A stretch of DNA of 64,000 nucleotides from Glandiceps talaboti (GCF_964340395.1 NC_135567.1:6029899-6093898); one strand, 5' to 3'; positions 27,001-38,389 are shown, numbered from the stretch's first letter. Notes: generated by a model from the sequence alone, not told the origin. Program-made: numbers and translations.

Positions 27001-30000
27001 GTAATACACCCCTTAGTATTGTTAACTATGGATGTATATCACACAAGAGTATGTCCATGTAATACATCCCTTAGTATTGTTAACTATGGATGTATATCAC
27101 ACAAGAGTATGTCTATGTAATACATCCCTTAGTATTGTTAACTATGGATGTATATCACACAAGAGTATGTCCATGTAATACATCCCTTAGTATTGTTAAC
27201 TATGGATGTATATCACACAAGAGTATGTCTATGTAATACACCCTTCAGTATTGTTAACTATGGATGTATATCACACAAGAGTATGTCTATGTAATACACC
27301 CTTCAGTATTGTTAACTATGGATGTATATCACACAAGAGTATGTCTATGTAATACATCCCTTAGTATTGTTAACTATGGATGTATATCACACAAGAGTAT
27401 GTCTATGTAATACACCCTTCAGTATTGTTAACTATGGATGTATATCACACAAGAGTATGTCTATGTAATACATCCCTTAATATTGTTAACTATGGATGTA
27501 TATCACACAAGAGTATGTCTATGTAATACATCCCTTAGTATTGTTAACTATTGATGTATATCACACAAGAGTATGTCTATGTAATACATCCCTTAGTATT
27601 GTTAACTATGGATGTATATCACACAAGAGTATGTCTATGTAATACATCCCTTAGTATTGTTAACTATTGATGTATATCACACAAGAGTATGTCTATGTAA
27701 TACATCCCTTAGTATTGTTAACTATGGATGTATATCACACAAGAGTATGTCTATGTAATACATCCCTTAGTATTGTTAACTATGGATGTATATCACACAA
27801 GAGTATGTCCATGTAATACATCCCTTAGTATTGTTAACTATGGATGTATATCACACAAGAGTATGTCTATGTAATACACCCTTCAGTATTGTTAACTATG
27901 GATGTATATCACACAAGAGTATGTCTATGTAATACACCCTTCAGTATTGTTAACTATTGATGTATATCACACAAGAGTATGTCTATGTAATACATCCCTT
28001 AGTATTGTTAACTATGGATGTATATCACACAAGAGTATGTCTATGTAATACATCCCTTAGTATTGTTAACTATTGATGTATATCACACAAGAGTGTGTCT
28101 ATGTAATACATCCCTTAGTATTGTTAACTATGGATGTATATCACACAAGAGTATGTCTATGTAATACATCCCTTAGTATTGTTAACTATGGATGTATATC
28201 ACACAAGAGTATGTCTATGTATTACACCCCTTAGTATTGTTAACTATGGATGTATATCACACAAGAGTATGTCTATGTAATACACCCTTCAGTATTGTTA
28301 ACTATGGATGTATATCACACAAGTCTATGTAATACATCCCATAGTATTGTTAACTATGGATGTATATCACACAAGAGTATGTCTATGTAATACATCCCTT
28401 AGTATTGTTAACAATGGATGTATATCACACAAGAGTATGTCCATGTAATACACCCTTCAGTATTGTTAACTATGGATGTATATCACACAAGTCTATGTAA
28501 TACATCCCTTAGTATTGTTAACTATGGATGTATATCACACAAGAGTATGTCTATGTAATACACCCCTTAGTATTGTTAACTATGGATGTATATCACACAA
28601 GAGTATGTCTATGTAATACATCCCTTAGTATTGTTAACTATGGATGTATATCACACAAGAGTATGTCTATAACAGCTTCCGGGAAACTTTCGGAAATTCT
28701 ATTCCACTTTGGAAAGGTCTCTTTTTTTGATTGATAAAGGGTTAATAGATATGCTGCTCACTGTAGACATATCAAATCATGACATAAACTTGCATTTGAC
28801 ACTTTCATTTTCAAAATTAACCCATGTAAAAAGTTGCCATTTGGCCAAAAAATTGCCCAATTTTTTGGTATTTGCCAAAATATTTGCCAATATTTTGAGA
28901 CTTCCCAAAATATTGGCCAATATTTTGAGACTTCCAAAAATATTGGCCAATATTTTGTGAGTTTGCCAATATATTGGCCAATATATTTTCAGCTCTCAAA
29001 TAAACTGCCCAATATATTTTTCCTAAATGAATGTATTTGGTCAATATATTGGTTTCCTTTAAACAATTTTACCATTTTGTCCCCACAGTTACAAAATTTA
29101 CTACTTGTAACATGTTTTAGTCGAGGTATGTAAAGGTACTTAAAATGTTAAACTGAGACCATGAACTGAGAGTCTCAGTTGCAAAAAAATAGCCATCTGA
29201 GACTAGTCTCAGTTCGCCAGTCTCAAATGGCAAAAAAACTTCCATGGTTAGAATGTTTAATATGTTCTTAGGATTTCGATACTTGTTTGTGTTTGTATTG
29301 TAATCAATGTTGCCTTCCATACATACCTTTTGTTATTCTGTGTATATGGTGTCAACTCTTTCTTTTGTGTAGTTATCATGTGATCTGTATGTGTAGTTTA
29401 CTAAGCCTTTGTTTTGTTTCTAGCATGGATGTATTCACTGCATAGACCCTTATGATGTATTAGGGATGCATCTATGTTACTTGTAATGTTTGTTGTCATT
29501 ACAATCTTTGGTAAATTTTCAGTCTCAATAGTATACATGTAGAGTGACATCATGAATTTTTGTGAACTGAAACTATTCTCAGATAGACTTTTTTTAATCT
29601 GGGACTGAAGTTCATGGCAAACCGAGACTGGTCTCGGATATGGATGGCTATTTTTGGCAAACTGAGACTCAGTTCATGGTCTCAGCATGTCACACCCAGT
29701 CCCTCCAGGTGGGTGGAGGGACTGTGTCTCAGTTTAATGTTTTACATGTAGGTACTTTGTGTACCATTACATACCTCTTTATTCATTATATTTTAAACTC
29801 ATTACTTAATTGCAGTTTTACTTTTCAAACACAACTAATAATAGCTCCCTTTCAAAGCCAGGCACTGCACTGTTGTGTGTTTTTAATCCCAGTAAAGCTC
29901 GAGACTTGACATTTTTTACAGCTCATTTTAAAAGATAGCCACTAGGCCAATGGGTCCATGTTCAAGATGGCCACAAGCTTATGCTCCATGTTCAACTGCA

Positions 30001-33000
30001 ACGGCTTGCCGTATGTGGACCATCTTGTGTGAATAATTTAAATCTTAAAGGTATCTCAGACATGCAGACATGTTTACAAAACTAATTTATTTGAATGTTG
30101 ACAGTTTCTTCTAATAATGTACAGAGTTTATACACATTGTGATTGTGACGTCCTATATGTAATATCTCTGGATAAATTCTCAGGATTGGGGTTGGAGAAC
30201 TACTAAACATTTTGCATCGGAACTTAGGGAAGGGTTTGCCTGTGATCAGTGATAGTGGTAACATTTACCTGTTACCAGTGAATATCACTTTGATGACAAA
30301 AAATTTTCATTTGTCCTTAAAACAGAGAGGAATTATTTTGATTCTGATGGCTAATTGAAATATGAATATTTTGATCATGTATCTGGTACTATGAGGAAAC
30401 ATTTAGTCAACATCACAAAAATATTGGCAATTTGCTGAAATCTACTGACAATCTGAATAGCTGTTGGTGAATGGTAAACTAAATAACTATCGATTTGCTT
30501 GGAAAAATCATGGAAGTATAACCCATTACCTGGGATATCCCTAAACTCTTGTTCTTTGTTGAAATTTATCAACATGACAAAAGAGTGACAGTCACCCTTG
30601 TATTCAGATTGTAGCAATCTTTGTATGTACTTTACTTTTGCACTCACAATGATAACACAACAATGTAACGGTCACCTTGCAGCTTGGCTTCAATACAAGT
30701 ATGTTCTGTCACAGACAAGGAACACATGTGCTGCATGTCTGTGGTTCGATCTGTGTGTCACAAACCGTACCCCTTTCTACCTCAAGTTGTCTTGGCCAGT
30801 AGATGTTGTCTCTCTTGCATGATCATATAAATGTATCTGTAAGTGAAGCAAGTCACGTCATTTCTGACATATTTAATATTTCATGGGTGCACCATTGAAA
30901 TTTTTTCTTACTCAGATATGTGTATAGGGCTGAAAAGTATATTTTACGGCTATAGTTACCAGAATTCCCTAAATGTTGTTTTCAAATCAATTAAAAAAAA
31001 ATTTACATTTTGTCATGGACAAGAAACACTCTGTGCTGAATGCTTTGTTAACAAATGGCATGAATGCTACATTTAGAAATAATTAGCACACTGTCATTGG
31101 GTATAAAACATGGCCAACTTAATACAAAATATGTAAATAGTATGCAAATGAGCATTTTCCAAATATGATTTAACGACCTGACAGTGTTACGTAATCATGA
31201 TAAAATATCCTGAGATTATCACAGTCTACATGTCATAATCTGCAAAAGCAGCATACTAGTGCTTGATCGAAAACCATCGCGTCATGTTCTAGTCTTCAAA
31301 TGCTTAGATGGCAATGTTACCATCGTATGGCACGTCAATGGAAAGAAGGAAAACTTGCCCTAGTGCCTAGTAGTGGAAATGTCACTTTGATACAGAGTGG
31401 AAGTGAAAGTTCCGAGATTGTGGTAAGTGTAGCTCTATCATTTTGGAAAGTTAATTGATTTCTGTTGTTGTGAATGTTATTGTCAATAGAAATTTTACAT
31501 CCATCCTTGGAGTAATTAATTACTCAAAGATACATCTACGCTGACCAAAGATGATTTGCTACTCAATTTCCAGACTCCACATATAATGGTTGATTTTCAA
31601 GTGAAGATGGTAATTTTATGGTAACATGTCATTGTCCAAAACGTGTGAACAGTAAGCATTCTACTGTGGAGTGGCCTTGCATTTCATTTGTTTTCTCAAA
31701 ATGTTGAACTAATCACAGACAACTAAGAAGTTAGTTGTGTAGCAGTCTTTGTTGTTTGCTTTAGAGGTGCTTCCTTATTGAACCTTCAATTACTCTTGGA
31801 AGGATGTGACCCCAACCCATTTTTACCGGTAAAAACTGAAACTTCTAGCATAGGCAGTGGATCACCTTTGTCCATAAAATATATGCTAGACCCCTCAGGC
31901 TCTTTTTCTCACTATGATGGCTACCAAAGGTTGCCAGTAAGGGCTAGCCCAAAGTGTCTTGGAAAAGTTGAAATTTTCCTTAGAGCTAATTTCTTATTTG
32001 TGGGTTGAGTAATGTATGGTAATCTATTCAATAACCCATGACCTCTAGGATATGTACATTAACATACATGATTATAATGTTTGTGTTCTTACTGAGGATT
32101 ACATCTTAGTTTTTGTGTAGCAACCGTTTTGCAATTCTATGCATATCTTTTCTTATTCTGTGTAAATGGTGTGAACTGTTTCTTTTGTCTGTGCTTTGTG
32201 AAGTATGATTCATATCACTACTAGTGATGTGATGTGACCCCTAGCTGTACCGTCTGTGGTTGCATTTTAGCCCACATAGTGTATTCCAAGTTCAAACTGG
32301 TGATACCTCTTATACTTAGTTTCAAATTGATTTCTCACAAAAAGGCAACTAAAGCTTGGAACATTTCCCTTGAAGCATGTCAAGAGAAAGGTTCTTGTAT
32401 CTGAATGCCTTTTTCAGTTATTCAGTCTCTACGATGGGATGTCTATCTAGGTTCTATGCTCAGTCATGATGGTATATAATCTCACTACTGTATATACATG
32501 TATGGTAATTGTGAGTTTGATGAGTGTGTAGACATTGTCATTCACACATTTTGGTTGATCCATTGTGGTTATTTTTACCTCACACCACTAAAGCCACTGA
32601 CATGTTCTCTGTATTATACTATTACTAGCTGTCAACTACCTTCTCTGATCAGCTGTTATTTATATCATCAAAGTGTGGAGATGACTTTAGCTAGACCTCA
32701 GGCTTTCGCCCTTGATTGTGTCCCACCTATCAGAAACACAGTGTTGAGAAGAAAACCTTACTGCAAAAAATTTTCAATTAACATAATGAGAATGAAGATT
32801 TTTTTCCAAAAAGCCTTCAATCATCATATGGATATAATTGGAGCCATTTATAAATTGTATGTTTGTACCAATCCAAAGCATCTCACAGGGTTGAATGAAA
32901 ATGTATTCTTTGCCCCAGTAATCAGTAATAACATCTGTGTTATTTTGTGATGAAATCTATAAACTTTTCATTGACATGCACAAACAATTTGTACATGATA

Positions 33001-35042
33001 CATGACCTGTGTGTTTCTCGAAGCACAGAAAAAATGCTGAAAACAAGACCCAGAAGCTAGTGCTCTGTACAGCAGTTTGAATTTCCCCGCATTTGCATAG
33101 ATTAGCCATAATCCTCTTTATATAGGGCAGTTGTGTCTATATTCAGTTACATAATGCAAGTTTTAATGCAAGCTCTTTTCTTTGTTTTTCAGGTTAAAGC
33201 TGTAATGACTGCCTTATGGAGGGTGAATGGATTGTGACAGTATATGATGAACTATGTGTGGGAAAGATCATAAAAACTAACTGGAAAAATGCTTTAGTAC
33301 ATTTTTTGGAAAAAAACTGGTGTTTATGAATTGTGGGGTGAAAGGTAATTCTGTTTGGGAGGGAAATTTCAAAATAGAAACTTTGTCTTGGGAAGGGGCT
33401 GTGATAAAGATAAATTTATGAAGTAAAAGTTAGATGTTTCAATATTACATTTATGCATCATGGTCTTTTTTCAACAGGTGTATGTGTGTGCCATTTCTCA
33501 TTGTTAACTCTTCACCATGGTTACAAAAAGAACTGTAGTTCTTGAGAATGTTTTAAGAATTTTTGTGCTTTGTATCAAACACTTTTTCTTTTTATATTCC
33601 AAATGGTATGTAAAATTGCTGAGTATTCGGCTTGTCAGTATACCTTGTATATATGTGATGGTCATTGTTATTGTTACAAGAAAGTTCAATAGGTCAGTCA
33701 CAAACACTCATTCGATTGATCTGCTCAGAGCAATGAAGTTTTGCAACACCCCCCCCCCCCCCCACCAAAAAAAATAAAAAATAAAAATAAATAAATAAAT
33801 ATTAATGTCAAAGCAAGAGTTCATGATGGAAATTTTGTTGAGGAAGCTTCCAACACTGTAGCAACTAGGAAGTGGGGAACATAGAATTTTGGATAGTAAA
33901 TAAACAAGAAAGGATTACTTTCAGCTGTATTTCCCATCTACGATAGTTCGCCCAATATTGTCACTGTTATTATACTAGTTTGAAAGTGGTCATTTCTTTT
34001 GTCCTGGTCCATAATGTGTAATCTAGCACAGCAACTAGGCTCATTTAAAATTAATGTTCAAATATTTTAAAGTAAATTGGCAATAACAAGGTGTAGATAG
34101 GGGAAATGATGGAGAGTGTATAAAAGTAAAATATTTCACAATGTTTACATTTGATGCAACATTTGGTATTAAACATTATGGGATGGAAAATTTGATTTTA
34201 AAAAATAAGGGAATAATTCCTAAAAATACTGCAAATGGCACTGTAGCACAACTGTACAGTTTTTATAAATGTTTATCCACATGCCCAGGTCAATGTTAAC
34301 AATAGGTGTTCATTTGCTGGATGACTATCCAGTTGCCTATCCAACCATGTTGCTATCTTTGCAATGTAAGCAATCATTTGGCTGTTGCTATGGGCGTGGT
34401 CATGTTGCTAGACATACTTGCATACATTATAAAATGTTTTTTTTCACTTTTCTATGAATTCTCGATATTATCTTTGCAATGTACGCAATCATTTGGCTGT
34501 TACTATGGGCATGGTCTTGTTGCTGAATGTTTACTCACTTGCCTACCTGAAGATGTTTTTTTTTGCCCAAAATATACTGCCATCTGGTTGTTGTTAAGGG
34601 CGTGGTAATGGTTGCTAGGGCCAATTGTGTCAAAATATTTTAAGAAAATCTGCAGAATAACACTTTTAGAAACATCTCACCAAGTTTCAGTCTCACTGAC
34701 CATGTACTTTTTGAGATATAAATTTTTGACCAAAATTCACATTTACAACTACTTTGCAAATAACTGACAATATAATTTGCATCATCATGTCTTTTGAATC
34801 ATCATGTCATGAACAAATCTGAATTTACTAGCCTTCAAAACTGTTCCCACCAAATTTCAGGCCAATCTACCCAGTCTTTTTTGGAGTTTAAATATTTTTA
34901 CCAAAAATCCCATTTTTGTGACCCAAAATCACATTTCTGATGCAATCATTTTCATTTGAACAGTTTCCCAACTAGACACCAGAAGTAACATGACCACCAA
35001 ATATCAAAGCAATCGGTCCCAGCGGTTTTTGACTTTAAGTTG

Positions 35043-35101
<59 letters not shown>

Positions 35102-37600
35102 TGACAGACAGTTTGCCATGCTTATAGCACTATTGAACCATAGACACTGTCTATGATTGAACCTTATCAGTTCAGTTGTGCTAAAAAGGAACCAATATAT
35201 TGGCCAATGCATTTATAGGGGAAAAATATATTGAGAGCTGAAAATATATTGGACAATATATTGGCAGACTCCAAAAATATTGGCCAATATATTGGTAAAC
35301 TCACAAAATATTGGCCAATATTTTGGGAAGTCTCAAAATATTGGCCAATATTTTGGGAAGTCTCAAAATATTGGCCAATATTTTGGCAAATACCAAGAAA
35401 TTGGGCAATTTTTTGGCCAAATGGCAACTTTTTACATGGGTTAATTTTGAAAATGAAAGTGTCAAATGCAAGTTTATGTCATGATTTGATATGTCTACAG
35501 TGAGCAGCATATCTATTAACCCTTTATCAATCAAAAAAAGAGACCTTTCCAAAGTGGAATAGAATTTCCGAAAGTTTTCCGGAAGCTGTTCTATGTAATA
35601 CATCCCTTAGTATTGTTAACAATGGATGTATATCACACAAGAGTATGTCCATGTAATACACCCTTCAGTATTGTTAACTATGGATGTATATCACACAAGT
35701 CTATGTAATACATCCCTTAGTATTGTTAACTATGGATGTATATCACACAAGAGTATGTCTATGTAATACACCCCTTAGTATTGTTAACTATGGATGTATA
35801 TCACACAATAGTATGTCTATGTAATACATCCCATAGTATTGTTTACTATGGATGTATATCACACAAGAGTATGTCTATGTAATACATCCCTTAGTATTGT
35901 TAACTATGGATGTATATCACACAAGAGTATGTCTATGTAATACATCCCTTAGTATTGTTAACTATGGATGTATATCACACAAGAGTATGTCTATGTAATA
36001 CACCCTTCAGTATTGTTAACTATGGATGTATATCACACAAGTCTATGTAATACATCCCTTAGTATTGTTAACTATGGATGTATATCACACAAGAGTATGT
36101 CTATGTAATACACCCCTTAGTATTGTTAACTATGGATGTATATCACACAAGAGTATGTCTATGTAATACATCCCATAGTATTGTTAACTATGGATGTATA
36201 TCACACAAGAGCGTGTCTATGTAATACACCCCTTAATATTGTTAACTATGGATGTATATCACACAAGAGTATGTCTATGTAATACATCCCTTAGTATTGT
36301 TAACTATGGATATATATCACACAAGAGTATGTCTATGTAATACACCCCTTAGTATTGTTAACTATGGATGTATATCACACAAGAGTATGTCTATGTAATA
36401 CACCCCTTAGTATTGTTAACAATGGATGTATATCACACAAGAGTATGTCTATGTAATACACCCCTTAGTATTGTTAACTATTGATATATATGTAATACAT
36501 GTACATACCCAGGATACATACCATCAATGTATTTTTACTGAATAAATAAGTGTTCTGATTCTCTTTGACTATTTCAGTAACAGAGAGGATTATCTACATG
36601 TATATGTGGTATCTACGTGAATTCTTACAACAATCTTCTACAAACTGTATCCCTTAGCTTATCTACCTACTAGGATTAAGTTCTCTATTGATGACAGTAT
36701 AATCTTTCATTCCTTGATGTTTAATATGTAACTTGCAATCGAGACTGGGCATGCTCAGACGCAAAGGACTATGGGATTATATGTGGTTATCGTAATACCT
36801 TATCTGGAGCTACTGATAAAAACACCTCCCACAATGGTCAGGGTAACCATGAATTGATCATTCGTGGTTGCAAACAATTTATAAACACTGTTTACAATAC
36901 TAATTGATTAGTATTTATTATCACATTTCCCATGATGCAAATTCAACATGGCATGTTTGCAAGTTCCCTATTAGTGTAAATTTCACCCATGGAGTTTTAA
37001 GTAGAGTCTTCAGGATATCAGCACTGTGGGATATCTAATCTAGTGACAAGCCAGCCTTGGTCTTATAAAAAAATTGTTTATAATGAAACATCAGGGAGTG
37101 AAAGATTACACTGTGATCAATAGAAAAACTTGCTGAAAGTACTTTTTTTTCAGCACAGCTTGAGACAGGCTAAGAGATACAGTTGGTAGAAGGTCATTGT
37201 AAAATTTGCATTTTGTTGACTCTTTTACTGTTCTCACTTTCAGAATAAAAGGGATCACACTCAAATGGACCGTAGCTACCCACAGATGGTTTATCAATTT
37301 ATGGCAGCTGCTAAAGATGCTCGTTTTATCACTGATGATTACTATGTCATGTATGGTATCTCATTATGTGGTACAGATGGTATACTTCTATCAAGAGGAC
37401 ATGTTTGGAAACAGTTGATACAGAGGACAAAGAAATGTATTTTAGAGGACCCACCATTTCAAAAATCCCATTTCTTGTATCAATTTGTTGAATTAGGACA
37501 AACTATTTATCCTTATACACCCTTTGACATTGTTCCAGTATTGACCCTGTACTTGGCACATAAAGCTGTTCTTTTACTACATAACAATACTCCTTATTAA
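15400..37600 (+). CDS. Gene of unknown family, five coding exons (~421 aa)
   Basis: Join 15400-15889, 18599-18696, 20521-20702, 21628-21766, 37244-37600. Every junction has GT/AG and the phases agree (1, 0, 2, 0), giving 421 residues and a stop at 37598-37600. The N-terminus (MGDNREDANL) is basic and Ser/Thr-rich, with KRQRKRR at residues ~29-36 as a possible nuclear signal, then a polar Ser tract to about residue 70. The rest looks like a globular helical domain (blocks RSAWTERQLDRLHWYP, NKISDKLLILKICIERVMQW, KILMGIENIFISWLEI, QFMAAAKDARFITDDYYVMYG). I recognise no domain. There is no signal peptide or clear membrane span. Intron 4 is 15.5 kb and filled by two minisatellites and transposon copy B. 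An unmodelled exon inside it cannot be excluded (see 25230). Confidence 0.7.
17113..17320. repeat. Two-copy direct repeat (~110 bp)
   Basis: GACATTTATT...GTTGATC...TTCTGTTCAATTTG...CCCTTTTA(A/T)ATCCAT occurs twice, starting at 17115 and 17240. Confidence 0.75.
17555..17945. mobile_element. Foldback (MITE-like) element in intron 1
   Basis: The left arm (TATGGATGAGGAGTGGGTAT...TTTTATCATAGCTTCCTAC) is matched by the reverse complement of 17800-17915 (TATGGATGATGATGATTGGG...TTTTATCATGGCTTCCTAC). Pairing continues weakly outward to about 17555 and 17945. Arms are about 100-150 bp and diverged. The centre has no ORF. Boundaries are approximate and no target duplication is clear. Confidence 0.65.
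17968..18250 (-). mobile_element. LINE 3' end fragment
   Basis: On the minus strand the region reads, with a stop, LPSGRRFRAPAYRSN, HKHSFIPTTVQLLNDL. This resembles the C-terminal tail after the reverse transcriptase of many non-LTR elements (RRFR-P ... NSFIP-AI-LLN). It is followed by a tail reading TTTTGGGATAAATAAAGTTA, typical of CR1/L2-like 3' ends. Only the extreme 3' end remains, so it is a dead 5'-truncated copy. Confidence 0.6.
18599..18696 (+). CDS. Exon 2 of the unknown-family gene
   Basis: Acceptor TCCTTACAG|AG and donor ATCATG|GTAAGT. 98 nt, phase 1 in and 0 out. Encodes SYMCRIAEKVWES ... LSNEKLSEIIM. Confidence 0.75.
18835..19036. repeat. 49-bp tandem repeat, 4 copies (intron 2)
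   Basis: The unit begins GTGTTAACACTGTGTCTGCT and contains CTATATGTACATGTATGCTA. It is near-perfect. Confidence 0.95.
19133..20490. repeat. 51-bp minisatellite, ~26 copies, abutting exon 3
   Basis: The unit begins TATGGTTGATAGAATTCAGT and contains TGTATCTCAAGTTATGACAT and TGCTGTTACAG. The unit length is 17 codons, so frames stay open (IEFSCISSYDIAVTVWL period), but this is intron DNA. Each unit ends in a TTACAG that looks like a 3' splice site. The array stops about 30 bp before the true acceptor of exon 3. Confidence 0.97.
20521..20702 (+). CDS. Exon 3 of the unknown-family gene
   Basis: Acceptor CTCTTTATAG|AATATT and donor AATAAG|GTAAGA. 182 nt, phase 0 in and 2 out. Encodes NIEGVPAKILMGIENIF ... 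EMLQHRDYIIR, predicted helical. Confidence 0.78.
20884..21040. repeat. (CTGT)n and (TG)n microsatellites
   Basis: Simple repeats in intron 3. The overlapping Cys/Val/Ser frames are artefacts. Confidence 0.95.
21115..21310 (-). repeat. Fragment of the dispersed GTTGCTATGGG-type repeat
   Basis: It shares ordered blocks with 230-560 of transposon copy A (AACATGGTTGGATAGGCAACT, ATGAACACCTAT, AAAACTGTACAGTTGTGCT), which shows the family also exists outside the transposon. Confidence 0.75.
21628..21766 (+). CDS. Exon 4 of the unknown-family gene
   Basis: Acceptor ATTTTTTAG|ATTGAG and donor ACAGAG|GTATGT. 139 nt, phase 2 in and 0 out. Encodes LRGATMRQFETCKEQR ... NHYLSGMGKRFESK. Confidence 0.75.
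21875..21959. mobile_element. 85-bp hairpin element (35-bp arms)
   Basis: The left arm ATATCGTCACGTCAGTGCAG + AAAGGTCGTATCTGC and the reverse complement of the right arm differ at only two positions. The loop is about 15 bases. It interrupts a GTAC/ATAC-rich simple-sequence tract in intron 4. It could be a tiny MITE or a structured RNA hairpin. No terminal duplication is certain. Confidence 0.75.
22095..25092. repeat. 49-bp minisatellite, ~60 copies (intron 4)
   Basis: The unit begins GGTATTTCATACAGCCATGT and contains ACCAGCTATGTAAGCATTGC and TGTAACAGA. C/T alternates in GTAA(C/T)AGAG and in AAG(C/T)ATT. Several units lack AGAG or one T. Longer blocks of several units recur as a set, so there is higher-order duplication. 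Confidence 0.98.
25230..25440 (+). CDS. Possible exon or gene fragment in intron 4
   Basis: After a plausible acceptor (TTTGATACAG|G) an open frame encodes DMCEQSLYRFADMHHPYN, VYRDVCQSHGVGSWHNKTC and YEALSYLSGTCTWLLL, ending in a stop at 25440. The composition looks protein-like (six Cys, no repeat character). Using the acceptor at 25229 after exon 4 gives an immediate stop, but an internal CAG at about 25245 would be in phase. It may be an alternative last exon or unrelated. No family is recognised. Confidence 0.35.
25680..28670. repeat. 58-bp minisatellite, left part (~51 copies)
   Basis: The unit begins TATTGTTAACTATGGATGTA and contains TATCACACAAGAGTATGTCT and ATGTAATACATCCCTTAG. Variants are CACCCCTTAG, CACCCTTCAG and a short form lacking GAGTATGT. 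The array is interrupted at 28671 by transposon copy B and resumes at 35591. Confidence 0.98.
28671..29066 (+). repeat. Left terminal inverted repeat of transposon copy B
   Basis: Matches the reverse complement of 35185-35590, including the ATTGGCCAAT-based subterminal units (28848-28995). Similarity ends near TATTGGTTTCCTTT. Confidence 0.85.
34290..35150 (+). repeat. Dispersed repeat (GGCTGTTGCTATGGGCGTGG type) inside copy B
   Basis: Starts with short tandem GTTGCTATGGGCGTGG modules and ends in (CA)n followed by GACAGTTTGCCATGCTTATAGCACTATTGAA. The same order is found at 48310-49420, so this is a separate family captured by the transposon or part of a related element. Confidence 0.7.
35185..35590 (-). 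repeat. Right terminal inverted repeat of transposon copy B
   Basis: Inverted partner of 28671-29066. It ends GGAAGCTGTT and is followed by CTATGTAATA, the resumed array unit. Confidence 0.85.
35591..36490. repeat. 58-bp minisatellite, right part (~15 copies)
   Basis: Continuation of the 25680-28670 array after the transposon, same unit and same variants. The block order (ATAGTATTG, AGCGTGTCT, CTTAATATTG, GGATATATATC variants in sequence) also occurs at 26.8-27.0 kb, showing a multi-unit duplication. Confidence 0.97.
37244..37600 (+). CDS. Last coding exon of the unknown-family gene
   Basis: Acceptor TCTCACTTTCAG|AATAAA, phase 0, matching exon 4. 118 codons and TAA. Encodes DRSYPQMVYQFMAAAKDARF, DYYVMYGISLCGTDGILL, RGHVWKQLIQRTKKCIL and ends LLLHNNTPY. 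Its last ~75 coding bases begin the 90-bp tandem array downstream. Confidence 0.72.
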   Translation, partial: NKRDHTQMDRSYPQMVYQFMAAAKDARFITDDYYVMYGISLCGTDGILLSRGHVWKQLIQRTKKCILEDPPFQKSHFLYQFVELGQTIYPYTPFDIVPVLTLYLAHKAVLLLHNNTPY

Positions 37601-38065
37601 GACTTTCACATACAAGACATTGTTCCAGTATTGACCTTGTACTTGGCACACAAAGCTGTTCTTTTACTACATAACAATACTCCTTATTAAGACTTTCACA
37701 TACAAGACATTGTTCCAGTATTGACCTTGTACTTGGCACATAAAGCTGTTCTTTTACTACATAACAATACTCCTTATTAAGACTTTCACATACAAGACAT
37801 TGTTCCAGTATTGACCTTGTACTTGGCACATAAAGCTGTTCTTTTACTACATAACAATACTCCTTATTAAGACTTTCACATACAAGACATTGTTCCAGTA
37901 TTGACCTTGTACTTGGCACATAAAGCTGTTCTTTAACTACATAACAATACTCCTTGTTAAGACTTTCACATACAAGACATTGTTCCAGTATTGACCTTGT
38001 ACTTGGCATATAAAGCTGTTCTTTAACTACATAACAATACTCCTTTTTAAGACTTTCACATAAAA
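37526..38065. repeat. 90-bp tandem array made from the end of the last exon, 6 copies
   Basis: The unit GACATTGTTCCAGTATTGAC ... CTCCTTATTAAGACTTTCAC spans the last 25 codons, the stop codon and the first 15 bases after it. Copies start at 37526, 37616 and every 90 bases after. The first is coding and the rest would be 3'UTR. As 90 is divisible by three, a minus-strand frame of 168 codons is open, which I consider an artefact. Confidence 0.93.
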
Positions 38066-38389
38066 GACAGATATTGCAAATAGAGCATTCTTGTCTGAAT
38101 TGACTTACTATACAATTTATAAAATATTTATTTTGTCTGCATTTGTCTGCAGTTAGTTTTCTGTGTTTTTCTATCAGATTAAAGAAATAATGTAAATTCT
38201 AAAATTATTGAGTACAGTGTAGGCTTATTTGAGTGAATTGAAATGGAAGTGGGTGGGTGGGTGGGTGGGGGGGGGGCAGCTAATGCAATGGATGCTGCAC
38301 AAGGGTTACCTATGTAATATATAAAATGCATGTATTTCTGCACATTTAGCACAACTTGAAGTCAGGTTCAGTAAAATGTTTAGCCCCCA

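Larger units (their letters stand above)
28671..35590 (+). mobile_element. Complete 6920-bp DNA transposon, copy B, inserted in the 58-bp array
   Basis: Both ends are present: AACAGCTTCCGGGAAACTTT at 28671 and its reverse complement (one change) ending at 35590. Terminal inverted repeats are about 400 bp (to ~29066 and from ~35185). They are flanked by CTAT at 28667-28670 and 35591-35594. The array unit reads GTCTATGTAATA, so the uninterrupted target is restored by removing the element and one CTAT. The 4-bp duplication was therefore made at insertion. No known transposase is visible. Internally there are palindromic GAGACTAGTCTC-type motifs (29.1-29.7 kb), a ~70-bp direct repeat (about 29320 and 32140) and, at 34290-35150, a copy of a repeat family also at 48.3 kb. 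Superfamily not assigned. Confidence 0.88.

Noticed and set aside
22095-28670. CRISPR-like regular repeats
   Set aside because: Units are contiguous with no unique spacers and the DNA is eukaryotic; these are minisatellites.
37503-38009. 168-codon minus-strand ORF
   Set aside because: Antisense of a 90-bp array derived from a plus-strand coding exon; unit length divisible by three explains it.
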